NCBI GenBank assembly: GCA_019119045.1
Contig: DWXS01000009.1
Span: forward strand, 1 to 64,000
Direction of reading: 5' to 3'
DNA length: 64,000 nucleotides
Source of the DNA: Candidatus Mailhella merdavium
GTDB lineage: Bacteria; Desulfobacterota; Desulfovibrionia; Desulfovibrionales; Desulfovibrionaceae
The translations under genes and the position numbers were made by a program. Shown here in pieces: positions 42,881 to 52,346 of this stretch; position 1 is the first letter of the stretch; each line of letters starts with the position of its first letter. The notes below the pieces were generated by a model. That model was not told the origin of the DNA. It saw nothing but the letters and a program-made list of their open reading frames with translations, and did no database searches.

Positions 42881-43981
42881 CTACTGTTGAGCGCCGACCA
42901 TGCGCGTGTAGAGGTCATCCATTTCCTTGCCGGTCGTGCCCTCCATGCGTGTGAGGTAGTCCAGCGAGGCAATGACGGTCAGCCTGTCGAGCAAATCCGT
43001 ATTCTTGCGCGTCAGCTCCATCTGAAACGCCTGCATGATGACCAGTTCCCGCAGCAGGCCGGTATCCGTGGCCGTGGCGATTTGTGCGAACCAATTCGGA
43101 TTGCCTACGCGCATTTGTGAGAGGAGCTTGTGCAGCCCGGCTTCCGAGAGCCTGCCGTCCACAATGCCGGGCGGCGTGCCGCTCCCGCCCGCTTCCGACC
43201 ACTGGTTTTCTGCCCAGGCCGTGACATCCTCCGGCAGCGTGGGAGCGTGATAGACCACATGATTGTTCAGGGATTCCATGACGGCGGCCACACGTTCCTC
43301 ATGGATTTTCCGCGCCGCCGCATAGGTCTGCCCGGCGGGCGTTTCCTTCTGCTCCTCCGTCACCACCGGCAACGGGCGGGGATTGGCCAGTGTTTTGACG
43401 GTTTCATGGGCCTGCGCCACCTGATCCTCGGTCAATGTACTTTGCAGCGGAAAGAGCGCGTCCAGACTTTCCTGTTCGGAAGGCTGGTCATCGGCCAGTA
43501 CGCGCTGGAGAAATTCCACCGGTTTTTTACCCGGCGTATTGGCATGGGCAAGCTGTTTTTCACGCATGGCCGCGTGGATTTCCCGTCCGGCCTGAGCGCC
43601 GAGCTGGATGCCTGCGCCCAGAGAACTGCTTCCGCACAGTCCGGCGGGCTGCGCGGCCTTGCCGTACATATCTTCGGTTTTCATGGCTTCGCCCGCCACG
43701 GCCTGTCCTTTGAGCGTGGCGGCGTTGCTTTCCTTGAGCGCGACCAGCGCCCGCACGATGGTGGCCGATTCCGTCTTGATGGTGCCGATGATGTTCTGCG
43801 CGGCCAGCAGGATTTCCGAACGGATGGCTTCCGCTTCCGCAGCGGTATAGGCATTGACCGCCTGAATGGTTTCCGACTTTGCCGCGCTGATCATGGCGTT
43901 GATGGAACCGCAGCCGCAGCCCCCGGCCCATGCCGAAGCCGGAAGCAGGACAAGCGCCAGGGCAAAAAAGAGCTTTTTCAT
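42881..43981 (-). CDS. Exported transfer protein in the TraW/IcmX position
   Basis: 366 residues with a signal peptide (LFFALALVLLPASAWAG) and then GGCGCGSINAMISAAKSETI, YTAAEAEAIRSEILLAAQNI and a long helical region. Later parts include TLTEDQVAQAHETVKTLANP and ELVIMQAFQMELTRKNTDLL. In IncI plasmids traW (icmX homologue) follows traU (icmB); this gene occupies that position but sequence similarity to IcmX is not obvious. The start overlaps the icmB stop (ATGA). A periplasmic pilus or channel component is likely. Confidence 0.7.
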   Translation of the reverse strand: MKKLFFALALVLLPASAWAGGCGCGSINAMISAAKSETIQAVNAYTAAEAEAIRSEILLAAQNIIGTIKTESATIVRALVALKESNAATLKGQAVAGEAMKTEDMYGKAAQPAGLCGSSSLGAGIQLGAQAGREIHAAMREKQLAHANTPGKKPVEFLQRVLADDQPSEQESLDALFPLQSTLTEDQVAQAHETVKTLANPRPLPVVTEEQKETPAGQTYAAARKIHEERVAAVMESLNNHVVYHAPTLPEDVTAWAENQWSEAGGSGTPPGIVDGRLSEAGLHKLLSQMRVGNPNWFAQIATATDTGLLRELVIMQAFQMELTRKNTDLLDRLTVIASLDYLTRMEGTTGKEMDDLYTRMVGAQQ

Positions 43982-46956
43982 TGTTCCCCCGCTACTTCGT
44001 TGGCAATTTCCTGGATGACGTTGACGACTTTCCCATCGACGTCGCTCTGGTCTTCGACCTTGCGCCTGCGGCGTTCTACTTCGGCCTTGGCTGAACCGCC
44101 GGGAAAACGAGCGGCCAGCCGCCGCAGGGTTTCGGACGGCCCCAGGCGCTGATAGAGATTGTTGCGGATAGCCACGTCTTCCGTGGTGGTGGAAAAGGCC
44201 CAGAGGGATTGCGGGCCTATGGTCAGGCTGAGGACAAGCTGGGACATGCCCGAACCAGTCCTGAACAGGGCAATGAGATTGGAACCGGCCTTGCCGGGCT
44301 TGCCCAGCCGCGAGAGCGCATGGCGGCAGGCTCCGTTCAGACCAAAGCGTTCCGAGAGATTGTCGATGCTTTTCTCGGTTCCGGAACCGAGGATGACCAC
44401 CGTGGTGGCAAGCTCGTCCGTGATGATTTTGGGAATGTCGTCAATGGACTGCGTGTACAGCCCAATGGACAGGTTCCACTTGCGTGATTCCCGCGCCATT
44501 GTGGTCATATCGGCCTGAAGCTGGCCTGCCACCGAGACGTTGTTGGTCACACGGTGAGCCTCGTCGTAGCACAATCTTTTGGGGTCTTCCCGGATGGCCT
44601 CAATGCGTCCGGCATGGTAGTCCTGATAGTATTCGGGCATGAGCTGCACATCAGCGGGCATCAAAAAGAAGCGCGAACCAAGAACGTGTCGGGCCAGCAT
44701 GTACATGACCGCCGACTGTCTGTCCGCCGTGGCACCGCCGCGCGGAGCCACTTCGTCCAGGTCGAGACTGACGATCTGCGCGTCGCCCAAATCGAACCGC
44801 GTGGGTTCCTTCAGGATGACATACGCTTCAATGGCATCCAGCAGAGAGCGCCAGACATTGTTGATGGTATGTTCCTCATAGGTGTTCTGGATGCCCTTGT
44901 TCTGCCGGATTTGCGCGCCCACATCGGCCAGCAGCGGCACGGCATAGCGTTGCGCCTGCAATGCCTCATGCACATGACCCCGTTCAAAAAGTCCATCCAC
45001 CACTTCCCACCATGAGGTTGAAGCGTCGCGGCTGATACCTTCATGGACAATAAGTTCGTGCAGTTCCGGCAGGACGTTGGGCTGATAGAGCCGGGGATGA
45101 TTGCCGTCCGAGAGTTCCTCATAGGCAAGGTCAATGGCCCGGCCTATCAGACCCGGCACGCCGTCCGCCGGAGCCGTTACATCCAGCGGCGTGGCCAGCA
45201 GCGACAGCAGGTTGACCAGAAACGCCTTGTGCGAGGGCAGGGGCTTGCGGCACCCCAACGGCGTGTCAAAGGGATTGACGGCATAGTCCGGCGTCATCCT
45301 GAGCCGGTGATAGGCGGCAAGGTGCTTTTTCCCTTCGGGCAGGTTTTCTTTCAGGAGCGTGATAAGGCCGGAGGAAGACGGCCCCACGTCCACGATGGAC
45401 AGCCACGGCAGGCGGGACAGCCCGGCCTGCGTGACAAAGGCGAAGTTCATGGCGTTGAGGAAAACTGACTTCCCGCCGCCCATCGGAGCTACCCCCAGAT
45501 CAATCCATGCGGCCTGCTCCGAGGAATTGGGCGCAAAGGGCATGATTTTGCCGTCCTGCGTGCGGAACAGAAGGCTTCCTTCTTTCCACGGCGAAGCCGA
45601 ACGCAAGGGCCACATGCCGATGGCGTCCTGAAGCGGCGCGGCTGTGACCGGGGCCGGACTGGACGGCATCAGGCCGGGCAGGGTCGCGGTAACGCCGAGC
45701 AGCGGGTCGCCAAGAGCTTCCGTTACATCACACGTTCCCCATCCCTGAACAGCTTTGGAGAGTTCCGCCATCCGTCGCCTGAGCAGAAGATGAGCCTCCC
45801 GTTCACTTTCCCGCACACAGGCCCAGGTGCAGAGGCAGATGCGGAACTTCACGCAGCACACGCCTTCCAAATCCAGTGTGCGCAAGGTTTCCACAGCATT
45901 ATTGAGACGTTTGTTGTCCGCGTTTGTGAACGCCAGAATCGCTGCCAGCAACGGCTTGAGACCCATGTTCAGGCCGCCGTCTTCCAGCAGAAAAGACATT
46001 CGATACGGCAACCGCTCGTCCCGCCGAGCCAGCACCCGGAAGAAGTCCTGGAAGGGTTTGGGCGTCTGCGGCATGAGCGTCATAATCAGCGGCCCATAGA
46101 TGCGCTCGCCTATTCGGATTGCGCTCCGCGACACCATGTTCCCCTCGCGCGGCCAGAGCTGCGTTCTGAAGTCCGGGTACAGGACGTTATGCAATTCCTC
46201 TCTTTTGCCCGTGTCCGGGTCAGGCAGACGGAGCGGCAGGGGATCGCCGGGCACAAGCGCCCGCCATGCCCGGTTGGTGAACTCCGGCGCGATGCACAGG
46301 CGAATGTCACGCAGGGCGTCATGCGCCGTGAGCGGCCAAGCCAGCAAATCCGCCTGCCGGAAGGCATCAAGAACACCAGTGAGAAAGCCGTTGTGCGCGT
46401 CATGCAGGGCGGCGACGGCACGGGCAATCTGCTGACAACCTGCAAGTGTGGGCATTTTGGACATGGCCGTGTCGCGTTCCTTCAGCGCCGTCTTCCGCAG
46501 AGTGTCGGGCAACACGGCGGGCCGCGTCCACAGTACAATCCAGCATTTTTCAAGGGCGCAGTAGCGTTGCAGCGCATGGCCCCAATCCTCCAGCAGCGGG
46601 CCGATATGCAGGCCGAGGTTGTGCGCCGTCAGACGGGACGGCTGGAGCAGTTCGGCAATTCGTTCCCCGCTGCTTTCCGGGTCATATTCAAAGACCACCT
46701 GAAGCGCATGGCCCGGTTTGGAAAGCGTGGCCTGGAGCTTTTCCGTCAGACCGGAGACGATGGCCGCGTATTCTTCCACCCCCACATGCTTCAGCGAACC
46801 TTCCAGATGCAGGAGACTGACAAGGCTCCCGTCATCGGCCACCAGTACGCCGTTATCCACGGTTTCCAGCCTGCAATAGCTGTGAACCGGCCCGGCGAAT
46901 GCTTCCGAGAGAGCGCGGATGCCGCGATCCACGCCGTTGACAAGTATATCAAGCAT
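43978..46956 (-). CDS. icmB: IcmB/DotO/TraU-type ATPase
   Basis: 992 residues from ATG 46956, which overlaps the dotI stop (TAATG); the longer track start at 47115 is rejected. LVNGVDRGIRALSEAFAGPV and DGSLVSLLHLEGSLKHVGVE open the protein. Walker A is DLGVAPMGGGKSVFLNAMNF and Walker B LCYDEAHRVT; SIGLYTQSIDDIPKIITDEL follows. It is the VirB4-like ATPase of I-type systems and works at the inner membrane with DotB and DotL. Confidence 0.93.
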   Translation of the reverse strand: MLDILVNGVDRGIRALSEAFAGPVHSYCRLETVDNGVLVADDGSLVSLLHLEGSLKHVGVEEYAAIVSGLTEKLQATLSKPGHALQVVFEYDPESSGERIAELLQPSRLTAHNLGLHIGPLLEDWGHALQRYCALEKCWIVLWTRPAVLPDTLRKTALKERDTAMSKMPTLAGCQQIARAVAALHDAHNGFLTGVLDAFRQADLLAWPLTAHDALRDIRLCIAPEFTNRAWRALVPGDPLPLRLPDPDTGKREELHNVLYPDFRTQLWPREGNMVSRSAIRIGERIYGPLIMTLMPQTPKPFQDFFRVLARRDERLPYRMSFLLEDGGLNMGLKPLLAAILAFTNADNKRLNNAVETLRTLDLEGVCCVKFRICLCTWACVRESEREAHLLLRRRMAELSKAVQGWGTCDVTEALGDPLLGVTATLPGLMPSSPAPVTAAPLQDAIGMWPLRSASPWKEGSLLFRTQDGKIMPFAPNSSEQAAWIDLGVAPMGGGKSVFLNAMNFAFVTQAGLSRLPWLSIVDVGPSSSGLITLLKENLPEGKKHLAAYHRLRMTPDYAVNPFDTPLGCRKPLPSHKAFLVNLLSLLATPLDVTAPADGVPGLIGRAIDLAYEELSDGNHPRLYQPNVLPELHELIVHEGISRDASTSWWEVVDGLFERGHVHEALQAQRYAVPLLADVGAQIRQNKGIQNTYEEHTINNVWRSLLDAIEAYVILKEPTRFDLGDAQIVSLDLDEVAPRGGATADRQSAVMYMLARHVLGSRFFLMPADVQLMPEYYQDYHAGRIEAIREDPKRLCYDEAHRVTNNVSVAGQLQADMTTMARESRKWNLSIGLYTQSIDDIPKIITDELATTVVILGSGTEKSIDNLSERFGLNGACRHALSRLGKPGKAGSNLIALFRTGSGMSQLVLSLTIGPQSLWAFSTTTEDVAIRNNLYQRLGPSETLRRLAARFPGGSAKAEVERRRRKVEDQSDVDGKVVNVIQEIANEVAGEQ

Positions 46957-47663
46957 TACGCATCCCTCTTGAGTACGACTTGCTGAATGACCACGCCGCG
47001 CGGCGTCTTTGCCGTGGACGCGCGGCAAACAAGGACTGTGGCAAGGAGTTTTTGCGTGCTTTCCACGCCCTGGCTGGATTCGTAGGAAACAATCAGGGGA
47101 AACTCGACTTTCCATGTGGCCTTGCCGCCCACCAGACCGGAAGCGATGATTACCGGGGCGCGTGTGGCGACGGCGGAAGCGGAAAGTCGCTTGTCCCGGA
47201 TCATGTCCAGAACGCCGGAACTTTGCAGGGAAGCCAGAAAAGACTTGTAGGCCGCGTCATCAAAATGGGGCCGAATGGTTTCCAGCTTCTCGCGCCACTC
47301 AAGGAAGTTGAGCGACATGGCCCCGGTGATGGCGTTCGACGCCCAGGTCAGCAGGCCCTCCTGCGTGAGCAGCGGCTGGTCGAGCGGTACCATAGGCGCA
47401 AGCCGCAAGTCCGGCGTGGCCGCGAAGTATTGCGGCTTCGGCTGGTTCAGGAGCAGGATGGCGGCAACGCCCAGACTGGCGCACAAGGCCACGGTCAGAG
47501 CGAGAGCCAGTTTCATGGCCCGGCGGAACTGTGCCCTGTACCAGTTCAGCCCCCCAATGACGGCGGCGGCATCCGGGGTGGGCGACGAGGCATGAGCTTC
47601 CTTCATGCCTTGAGCCTGTTCCTGAGACTCCGGGGCGTCTTTTTGTTTTTTGAAAAGGTTCAT
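46956..47663 (-). CDS. dotI: DotI/IcmL/TraM-type inner-membrane protein
   Basis: 235 residues. A cytoplasmic N-terminus is followed by one transmembrane helix (LALALTVALCASLGVAAILL) and a periplasmic NTF2-like VirB8-type domain: QPLLTQEGLLTWASNAITGA, SLNFLEWREKLETIRPHFDD, AYKSFLASLQSSGVLDMI. This is the IcmL/TraM signature. It forms the inner-membrane scaffold with other components. It is coupled to icmB by overlap. Confidence 0.93.
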   Translation of the reverse strand: MNLFKKQKDAPESQEQAQGMKEAHASSPTPDAAAVIGGLNWYRAQFRRAMKLALALTVALCASLGVAAILLLNQPKPQYFAATPDLRLAPMVPLDQPLLTQEGLLTWASNAITGAMSLNFLEWREKLETIRPHFDDAAYKSFLASLQSSGVLDMIRDKRLSASAVATRAPVIIASGLVGGKATWKVEFPLIVSYESSQGVESTQKLLATVLVCRASTAKTPRGVVIQQVVLKRDA

Positions 47664-47680
47664 GCCTCATCGCCTCACGC

Positions 47681-48070
47681 TTACAGGCCCAATTCGCCCA
47701 TGCCGGAAGTCTGGTCGCTTCCGAACAGCGTCGCGGAACCGGAACCGAGGAGTTCTCCCAGACCGAGCGCCAACGCTCCGATAACCACCTTGGTCAGACC
47801 GCCCGCGTAAGTGCTTTGTCCCTGATTTTTCGTGGCCTTATACATATCCACGGTGCCCCATACGCCCATACCCGCTCCGGCAGCGTATCCGGCAAGTGTG
47901 ATGCCTTTGGCCACGCCCTTGGCGTTGTCAGCCACGTTTTCACCCATTTCGCCAAACGTGACGGCGGCATGGACTATTTCGGGAGCGAACAGCCAGACAG
48001 CGGCCATGCCCATGAAAACGGCGGTGAAACGAAGGGGAGAGATGGAAAAGGTATTCTTGACGATATTCAT
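47681..48070 (-). CDS. icmD: IcmD/DotP-like small membrane protein
   Basis: 129 residues with an N-terminal hydrophobic signal (FTAVFMGMAAVWLFAPEIVHA), then VTFGEMGENVADNAKGVAKG, GYAAGAGMGVWGTVDMYKAT and a second hydrophobic segment (GGLTKVVIGALALGLGELLG). Length, Gly-rich central part and position before dotI agree with IcmD/TraQ-R-type proteins. It is an inner-membrane component. Assignment between IcmC- and IcmD-like types rests mostly on order. Confidence 0.72.
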   Translation of the reverse strand: MNIVKNTFSISPLRFTAVFMGMAAVWLFAPEIVHAAVTFGEMGENVADNAKGVAKGITLAGYAAGAGMGVWGTVDMYKATKNQGQSTYAGGLTKVVIGALALGLGELLGSGSATLFGSDQTSGMGELGL

Positions 48071-48082
48071 GGTTTTTCTCCA

Positions 48083-48589
48083 TTAGCCAAGGATGTTGGC
48101 GATATATGTTTGCACGTCGCCTCCTATGGTGGCTCCGATGCCGCGCAGGAAGGTGACGAGGTTGACGGCGAGTATTCCGCCGAACAGATGAACGAGGCCC
48201 CGGCTGAGGTTCATGGGCTGATTGGGGGTGTCGCGCATGAGACACAGCCCCCGCGCAATACCGATGAGGCCCACCGTGGCGATGGCGTACACCGCGAACT
48301 GGATGTAGACGGAACCGGGTGAGGACGGCGGGCTGTAGCTCAATGACTGTTCCGAGCTTTGGTTGAATACCGTCATGGAAAGGGAATCCATGAGTGCCGG
48401 TAAGTTGAGCAGCAACACAGCGCAGACGAATGTCCATACTGCTGTGGAGCGGTTGAAGCGGTGCTTGTGACTGATGGCCTGCCCAAGCGAAACCACGGCG
48501 AAGGCGACGCCCACCAGGTAGGCCAGCCGGACAAGCACCGGCCACCATTGCTGCAAGTGCGGGATGACGTTGGCGACGTAGTTGTCCAT
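48083..48589 (-). CDS. icmC: IcmC/DotE-like membrane protein
   Basis: 168 residues with several membrane spans: WPVLVRLAYLVGVAFAVVSL, AVWTFVCAVLLLNLPALM, YIQFAVYAIATVGLIGIARG and LVHLFGGILAVNLVTFLRGI. These features and the IGATIGGDVQTYIAN end match the DotE/DotV/IcmC (TraR/TraQ) family. It lies between dotG and icmD with short gaps, as in IncI and Dot/Icm gene orders. Confidence 0.78.
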   Translation of the reverse strand: MDNYVANVIPHLQQWWPVLVRLAYLVGVAFAVVSLGQAISHKHRFNRSTAVWTFVCAVLLLNLPALMDSLSMTVFNQSSEQSLSYSPPSSPGSVYIQFAVYAIATVGLIGIARGLCLMRDTPNQPMNLSRGLVHLFGGILAVNLVTFLRGIGATIGGDVQTYIANILG

Positions 48590-48593
48590 GATC

Positions 48594-49706
48594 TCACCTG
48601 TCCTTGACGTTCAGGACGAGAACGCCCACGGGAGTGCCGCTTTCCAGTCGGACGGTCGGCGGACGGTCAAAGCCCTTTTCAAAGATTTTTCCGGCCTTTT
48701 CCCCTACCTTCCCGGCGGCTATCCATGCCTGGTCTTCCACGCTGTAGGTGTTCCAGACCATCTGGTCAGTAGTGTCATTGCCGTAGCCGTAGATGGTGCT
48801 TTGTGCGCCGCTGTAGCGTTTGGCGCTTCCCAGGCCCTCAAGGAAGGCGGACGCGACAAGCCCGCCCCAGCGTGAGAAAAAGTGGGTATCCACGGAACTG
48901 GCGACCGAGGCTTCCGAGGTGGACGGGTCAACGGCATAGGCTTCAAGCTGAACCGTTTCGCCGGAAGGCAGAACGGCCCGGTTGAAGGCCAGCACAAGGC
49001 GTTCGTCATGCCGTTGGAAACTGCCCATCAGGCGGGCATTTTTGTATTCCCCAGAGGTGACTGTCGCCAGCACGGCGGACGGCACATCCGAGTTTACGCC
49101 CACATCCACAATGGCATAGAGCAGATCGCCCGGCTTGAGCGTCACGGCGGGAGGCGTGTTCCCTGACTGCGTTGTCTCTGACGTTGCCGCAACAGGCGTG
49201 GCGACAGGAGCTGTTTCCTCCGAGAAGTCGCGCAGGTAGATAATCCTGCCTTCACCCACGGCAACGGCGGACAGTTTCGTATCCAACGCCGTCAAATCAT
49301 CCATCATGCGCTTGAGCATGGTATTGTCCGTGCGGGGCGTCTGGACGGGCGCGGTTCGCACCGGCGCGACCGGGGGCACGGGCGGGGGCGTGTCTTCCTT
49401 TTTCATCACCACCGACTTTCGTTGCCCTACAGGCGTGGGGATAAAACTCTCGCCTGTTTTGAGGGCTTCATTAGCCTGCCGAGCATCGTGTTCTTTCAGC
49501 TTCTGATTATATTCTTCCGATCCTTCGCCTCCCGCCTTGCCGCTGATGGCGTCCGTCCTTGCCGAAGTCAGGCTGGCCGTGGCGAACGGTTTTTCCGGGG
49601 AGAACAGGAAAAAGGACGCGAGAAGTATGGAGACGGCGAGCGCAACCCCCAGAAGGCTGAACAGGATGAGCCGCCGCTTTTTTTCCGTGCTTGTCATATC
49701 GCTCAT
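48594..49706 (-). CDS. dotG: DotG/IcmE/TraO-type channel protein
   Basis: 370 residues from ATG 49706 (GAGGATACGCC). A short cytoplasmic tail and one transmembrane helix (LILFSLLGVALAVSILLASF) precede a Pro-rich linker and a VirB10-like domain: VTLKPGDLLYAIVDVGVNSD, AVLATVTSGEYKNARLMGSF, VQLEAYAVDP and RLESGTPVGVLVLNV. It spans the envelope and joins inner and outer complexes. It is much shorter than Legionella DotG, lacking the long repeat region, as in plasmid TraO. Confidence 0.93.
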   Translation of the reverse strand: MSDMTSTEKKRRLILFSLLGVALAVSILLASFFLFSPEKPFATASLTSARTDAISGKAGGEGSEEYNQKLKEHDARQANEALKTGESFIPTPVGQRKSVVMKKEDTPPPVPPVAPVRTAPVQTPRTDNTMLKRMMDDLTALDTKLSAVAVGEGRIIYLRDFSEETAPVATPVAATSETTQSGNTPPAVTLKPGDLLYAIVDVGVNSDVPSAVLATVTSGEYKNARLMGSFQRHDERLVLAFNRAVLPSGETVQLEAYAVDPSTSEASVASSVDTHFFSRWGGLVASAFLEGLGSAKRYSGAQSTIYGYGNDTTDQMVWNTYSVEDQAWIAAGKVGEKAGKIFEKGFDRPPTVRLESGTPVGVLVLNVKDR

Positions 49707-49715
49707 GGCGTATCC

Positions 49716-50657
49716 TCATTTGGAAACTTGCAGGCGGATTGTCTGGATTTGTCCGTTTCTGGAAATCATCAACCGTGACGTGACCGGAATCTCGTAGCAT
49801 CTGGTATTGCCCGCACCGTTGACCACGGCTGTCCAGGCGGGCCACATCAGGCTGTGGCTGGTTCTGACGTAGTGCTTGCCGTTGTGACTCCAGACAAGCA
49901 CGTCATCAGTCTCCGGTTCCACGCGGACGCGCACGGCTTTTTTCGGCGGAACGCGATCAAGAAAGGCCAGCATGGAGGAATCCGCCGTTTCCTTGATGTC
50001 TCTGATAATCGGGAGGGCGGCTTTCGGGCCGTGATGGGCAAGTTGGAACAGCACCAGCGCGTCCGCCTTGCGTTCCGGCGCACGCACGGAATCCGATTCC
50101 AGCCGAACGACCAGCGGCATGTCCCGGCCTTCCAGCGTCACCACAATGGTGGACGTGGCATACCCCTGCGTGGGCATAACGTTGAGCAGGTTTCCGTCCG
50201 GCAGTTCCGGGCGCAGCACCTGAAAGAAGGACGGCCCACCGTTGGTCACGGAGGTGATCGGCCAGGGCTGACCAGTGGAATCATGGAACACCAGCGAGGT
50301 AGCGACATTGGCCGTAGTGTGGACAGCCACGGGAGAGCGGCCCGGCTCCAGCGTCACGCGCACCGTGCGTGTGTTCAATGTCGGAGACACGGGCAGCAGG
50401 GCGCGGTCGCGCTCATCCGAACGCGAGCGATATTCCTGTATCTGCTCTTGATCCAGCGGCATCATCTGCCGCAGACTCTCTTCAAACAGGGCTTGGGCGT
50501 CCCGCGCTTTTTTGTCCGCCGTGTCCTGGGCGGCGTTCTTTTCCGTCTGTCCGAGAACCGTGTTTTGTTTTTCGGGCGGCGTGGCGGGCGTCTCATCCGC
50601 AAACGCCGGTCGCCCGGCGAGGACGGTCAAGGCCAGAAGACAGCATATTTTCTTCAC
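49716..50657 (-). CDS. dotH: DotH/IcmK/TraN-type outer-membrane core protein
   Basis: 313 residues with a signal peptide (ICCLLALTVLAGRPAFA). The pattern RTVRVTLEPGRSPVAVHTTA, ATSLVFHDSTGQPWPITSVT and LNVMPTQGYATSTIVVTLEG is the DotH/IcmK/TraN signature; the VirB9-like C-terminal domain has VLVWSHNGKHYVRT. It forms the outer-membrane ring with DotC and DotD. It heads the main transfer operon just after the rep-like gene. Confidence 0.93.
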   Translation of the reverse strand: MKKICCLLALTVLAGRPAFADETPATPPEKQNTVLGQTEKNAAQDTADKKARDAQALFEESLRQMMPLDQEQIQEYRSRSDERDRALLPVSPTLNTRTVRVTLEPGRSPVAVHTTANVATSLVFHDSTGQPWPITSVTNGGPSFFQVLRPELPDGNLLNVMPTQGYATSTIVVTLEGRDMPLVVRLESDSVRAPERKADALVLFQLAHHGPKAALPIIRDIKETADSSMLAFLDRVPPKKAVRVRVEPETDDVLVWSHNGKHYVRTSHSLMWPAWTAVVNGAGNTRCYEIPVTSRLMISRNGQIQTIRLQVSK

Positions 50658-50667
50658 GATGAATCCC

Positions 50668-51834
50668 TTATGTGTAAGCGGTTATGGGAAAATCAGGCGC
50701 ACCGAAGACGCTTTCCCTACGGAACGTCGCGCCCATGCCCTTCAGAATTTCTCCCACTGAACGACACGGATTTCCGCCGTTCTTTCGGACAACCAGCGGC
50801 GCTTCCCGTTGCATCCGGTATTCGACAGTCTGGCGGCGTTTGTAATCCTGGAGAAACTCGCTGATGCTCAGGGTATTTCCTGGTGGCACATCGTCCGCCG
50901 ATGGCGCGCGGTCTTGGGAATGCAGGTGCAGCCAGATGCCGAACGGCATGGCATCATTGGCGACAGGCGGAAATTTCGCCGCAAATGCATCGAACAGAGG
51001 CCGCAGTCGCGCCTTGTTCGCGATCCATGCCTCATGCTGGCGTTGTTCACGCTCCTCCCGTGCCTGCATTGCCCTCCGCAGGTCTTGCGTGCGTTCCTGT
51101 CCTGTCTGACCGGAGGGCCGCACCGGATCGAGCCAGCGTTGTCCGCGCAGCCAGTTGCCCATTTGCGGTACGAAGCGTCCCTGTTCGCGTTGCCAGCTTT
51201 CCGAGGAAGCAAAGCGTCGAATGGCGGCATGAAGTTCAGCCAAAGGCGGCAGCTCTCCACTTCGCAGGAGCTGGAGCCAGGCCAGACGTGCGAAGCCCTT
51301 GGCCTCCTTTTTGGGGTACATGGCCCAGGTGGATTCAAAATCCTGAAGAGAAGAAGCCGCACACCCCGCCGCAGGCGTTCCGACCATGCGGCGAACAGGA
51401 TTGACCGTCTCTCCGGGCATATGGGGGGAAAGGGGGGAGTATTTTTCTTTTCTTTGTTTGCTAAGATTGTTTAAGTAGCCAGATTTTGTCTCATGGCAGC
51501 CAGCTTCTGACTGCTTGTCGGCAAAATGTGTCTCTTGCTTTTTGGTCAGTTCTTCAGGGCGCAGAAGATAGTAAACAGAAGAACGGTATTGCTCCCGTTT
51601 GATGGAAATGAGTTTTTCTCTGACAAGTTCAGCAATGTAGTTTTTGACGCTGCTGATGCTGCATGAAAGTCGTTTGGCAAGCGTTGCCTGTGAAGGCCAG
51701 CAATGGTCTTTATCGGCGGCATAATCACACAAAATCGCGTACATGGTTTTTGCTCCAAACGTAATGGACATTTGCAGAACAAACTGTGGCAGAATTGGGC
51801 CGTAAATATTTCCCTTTGGGGCAAACGTCTCCAT
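50668..51834 (-). CDS. Replication-initiator-like winged-helix protein
   Basis: 388 residues. The N-terminal part (about 25-95) has FGAKTMYAILCDYAADKDHC and PSQATLAKRLSCSISSVKNY, a helix-turn-helix typical of phage/plasmid replication proteins. The central region WAMYPKKEAKGFARLAWLQL and FVPQMGNWLRGQRWLDP resembles phage replisome-organiser proteins. It is separated from dotH by 10 bases and preceded by an origin-like region with palindromes and repeats, so a plasmid Rep role is likely; a transcription-regulator role remains possible. Confidence 0.7.
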   Translation of the reverse strand: METFAPKGNIYGPILPQFVLQMSITFGAKTMYAILCDYAADKDHCWPSQATLAKRLSCSISSVKNYIAELVREKLISIKREQYRSSVYYLLRPEELTKKQETHFADKQSEAGCHETKSGYLNNLSKQRKEKYSPLSPHMPGETVNPVRRMVGTPAAGCAASSLQDFESTWAMYPKKEAKGFARLAWLQLLRSGELPPLAELHAAIRRFASSESWQREQGRFVPQMGNWLRGQRWLDPVRPSGQTGQERTQDLRRAMQAREEREQRQHEAWIANKARLRPLFDAFAAKFPPVANDAMPFGIWLHLHSQDRAPSADDVPPGNTLSISEFLQDYKRRQTVEYRMQREAPLVVRKNGGNPCRSVGEILKGMGATFRRESVFGAPDFPITAYT

Positions 51835-51917
51835 TTTTTCTTTCTCCCGGCCCGAAAAAAGACAAAAACAGCAGATTCGTTATTGACAACGATGAACCTT
51901 ACGGTTACTGTTGTTCT

Positions 51918-51982
51918 CACATTGCATTAGTAAGAACACAGTTCTGCAAGAAGCCGTTGAGTTGCCGCTCGACGGCTTTTTT
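51918..51982 (+). ncRNA. Candidate antisense (countertranscribed) RNA in the rep leader
   Basis: A plus-strand promoter-like pair TTGACA (51883-51888) and TACTGT (51906-51911, 17 bases apart) precedes a stem-loop (GTTCTCAC/GTAAGAAC) and a terminator-like hairpin AAGCCGTTGAG / CTCGACGGCTT (51951-51961, 51968-51978) with a T run. It would be antisense to the 5' leader of the rep-like gene, as in copy-control RNAs. The -10 is weak, so this is a hypothesis. Confidence 0.45.
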
Positions 51983-52194
51983 GTTTTCCTGGGCTTGTGC
52001 TATTTCCTTAATGGAAAGTCCTCGTGAGGCGAGTTGGCGAATCATTCAAACGTGGGCATCACGCATAGCCGTGGAAGCAGCGCCGGGGAGGCTTCCGGCG
52101 TCTGCCCGGAGTACGGTGCGGCCAGTGGAGGCGCACGTATGCGTGGGTGGGCGTCTGGAACCGAAGAAAGAAGGACGTGGCCGTATATGAAAAA

Positions 52195-52235
52195 AACTCC
52201 CGCCGACCATGTGGGACACATGGTCACAAGGAGTT
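52195..52235. repeat. Nested inverted repeat
   Basis: GACCATGTG/CACATGGTC (9 bp, 3-base loop) lies inside outer arms AACTCC/GGAGTT. It could form a cruciform or hairpin near the putative origin. Confidence 0.75.
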
Positions 52236-52242
52236 CTGTACG

Positions 52243-52302
52243 GAGAACAAAAAGGAACACATCCGAAAAAAGTGAAATTTTTTCGGAAAAATTTTTGTTC
52301 TC
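52243..52302. repeat. Second nested inverted repeat, AT-rich
   Basis: Outer perfect 11-bp arms GAGAACAAAAA/TTTTTGTTCTC (52243-52253, 52292-52302) enclose perfect 9-bp inner arms CCGAAAAAA/TTTTTTCGG (52263-52271, 52278-52286). Two-level symmetry of this kind fits an origin or a strong bidirectional terminator. Confidence 0.8.
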
Positions 52303-52346
52303 GATAACTACGGTATATTCTTGGGGAAATAAAAGCTGACTGGCAA

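Noticed and set aside
26816-50657. The secretion block as a virulence effector-exporting Dot/Icm system
   Set aside because: IcmS/IcmW-type adaptors and other accessory genes are not seen, while relaxase, oriT-like site, TopB and a Rep-like protein are present, so conjugation is the better reading.
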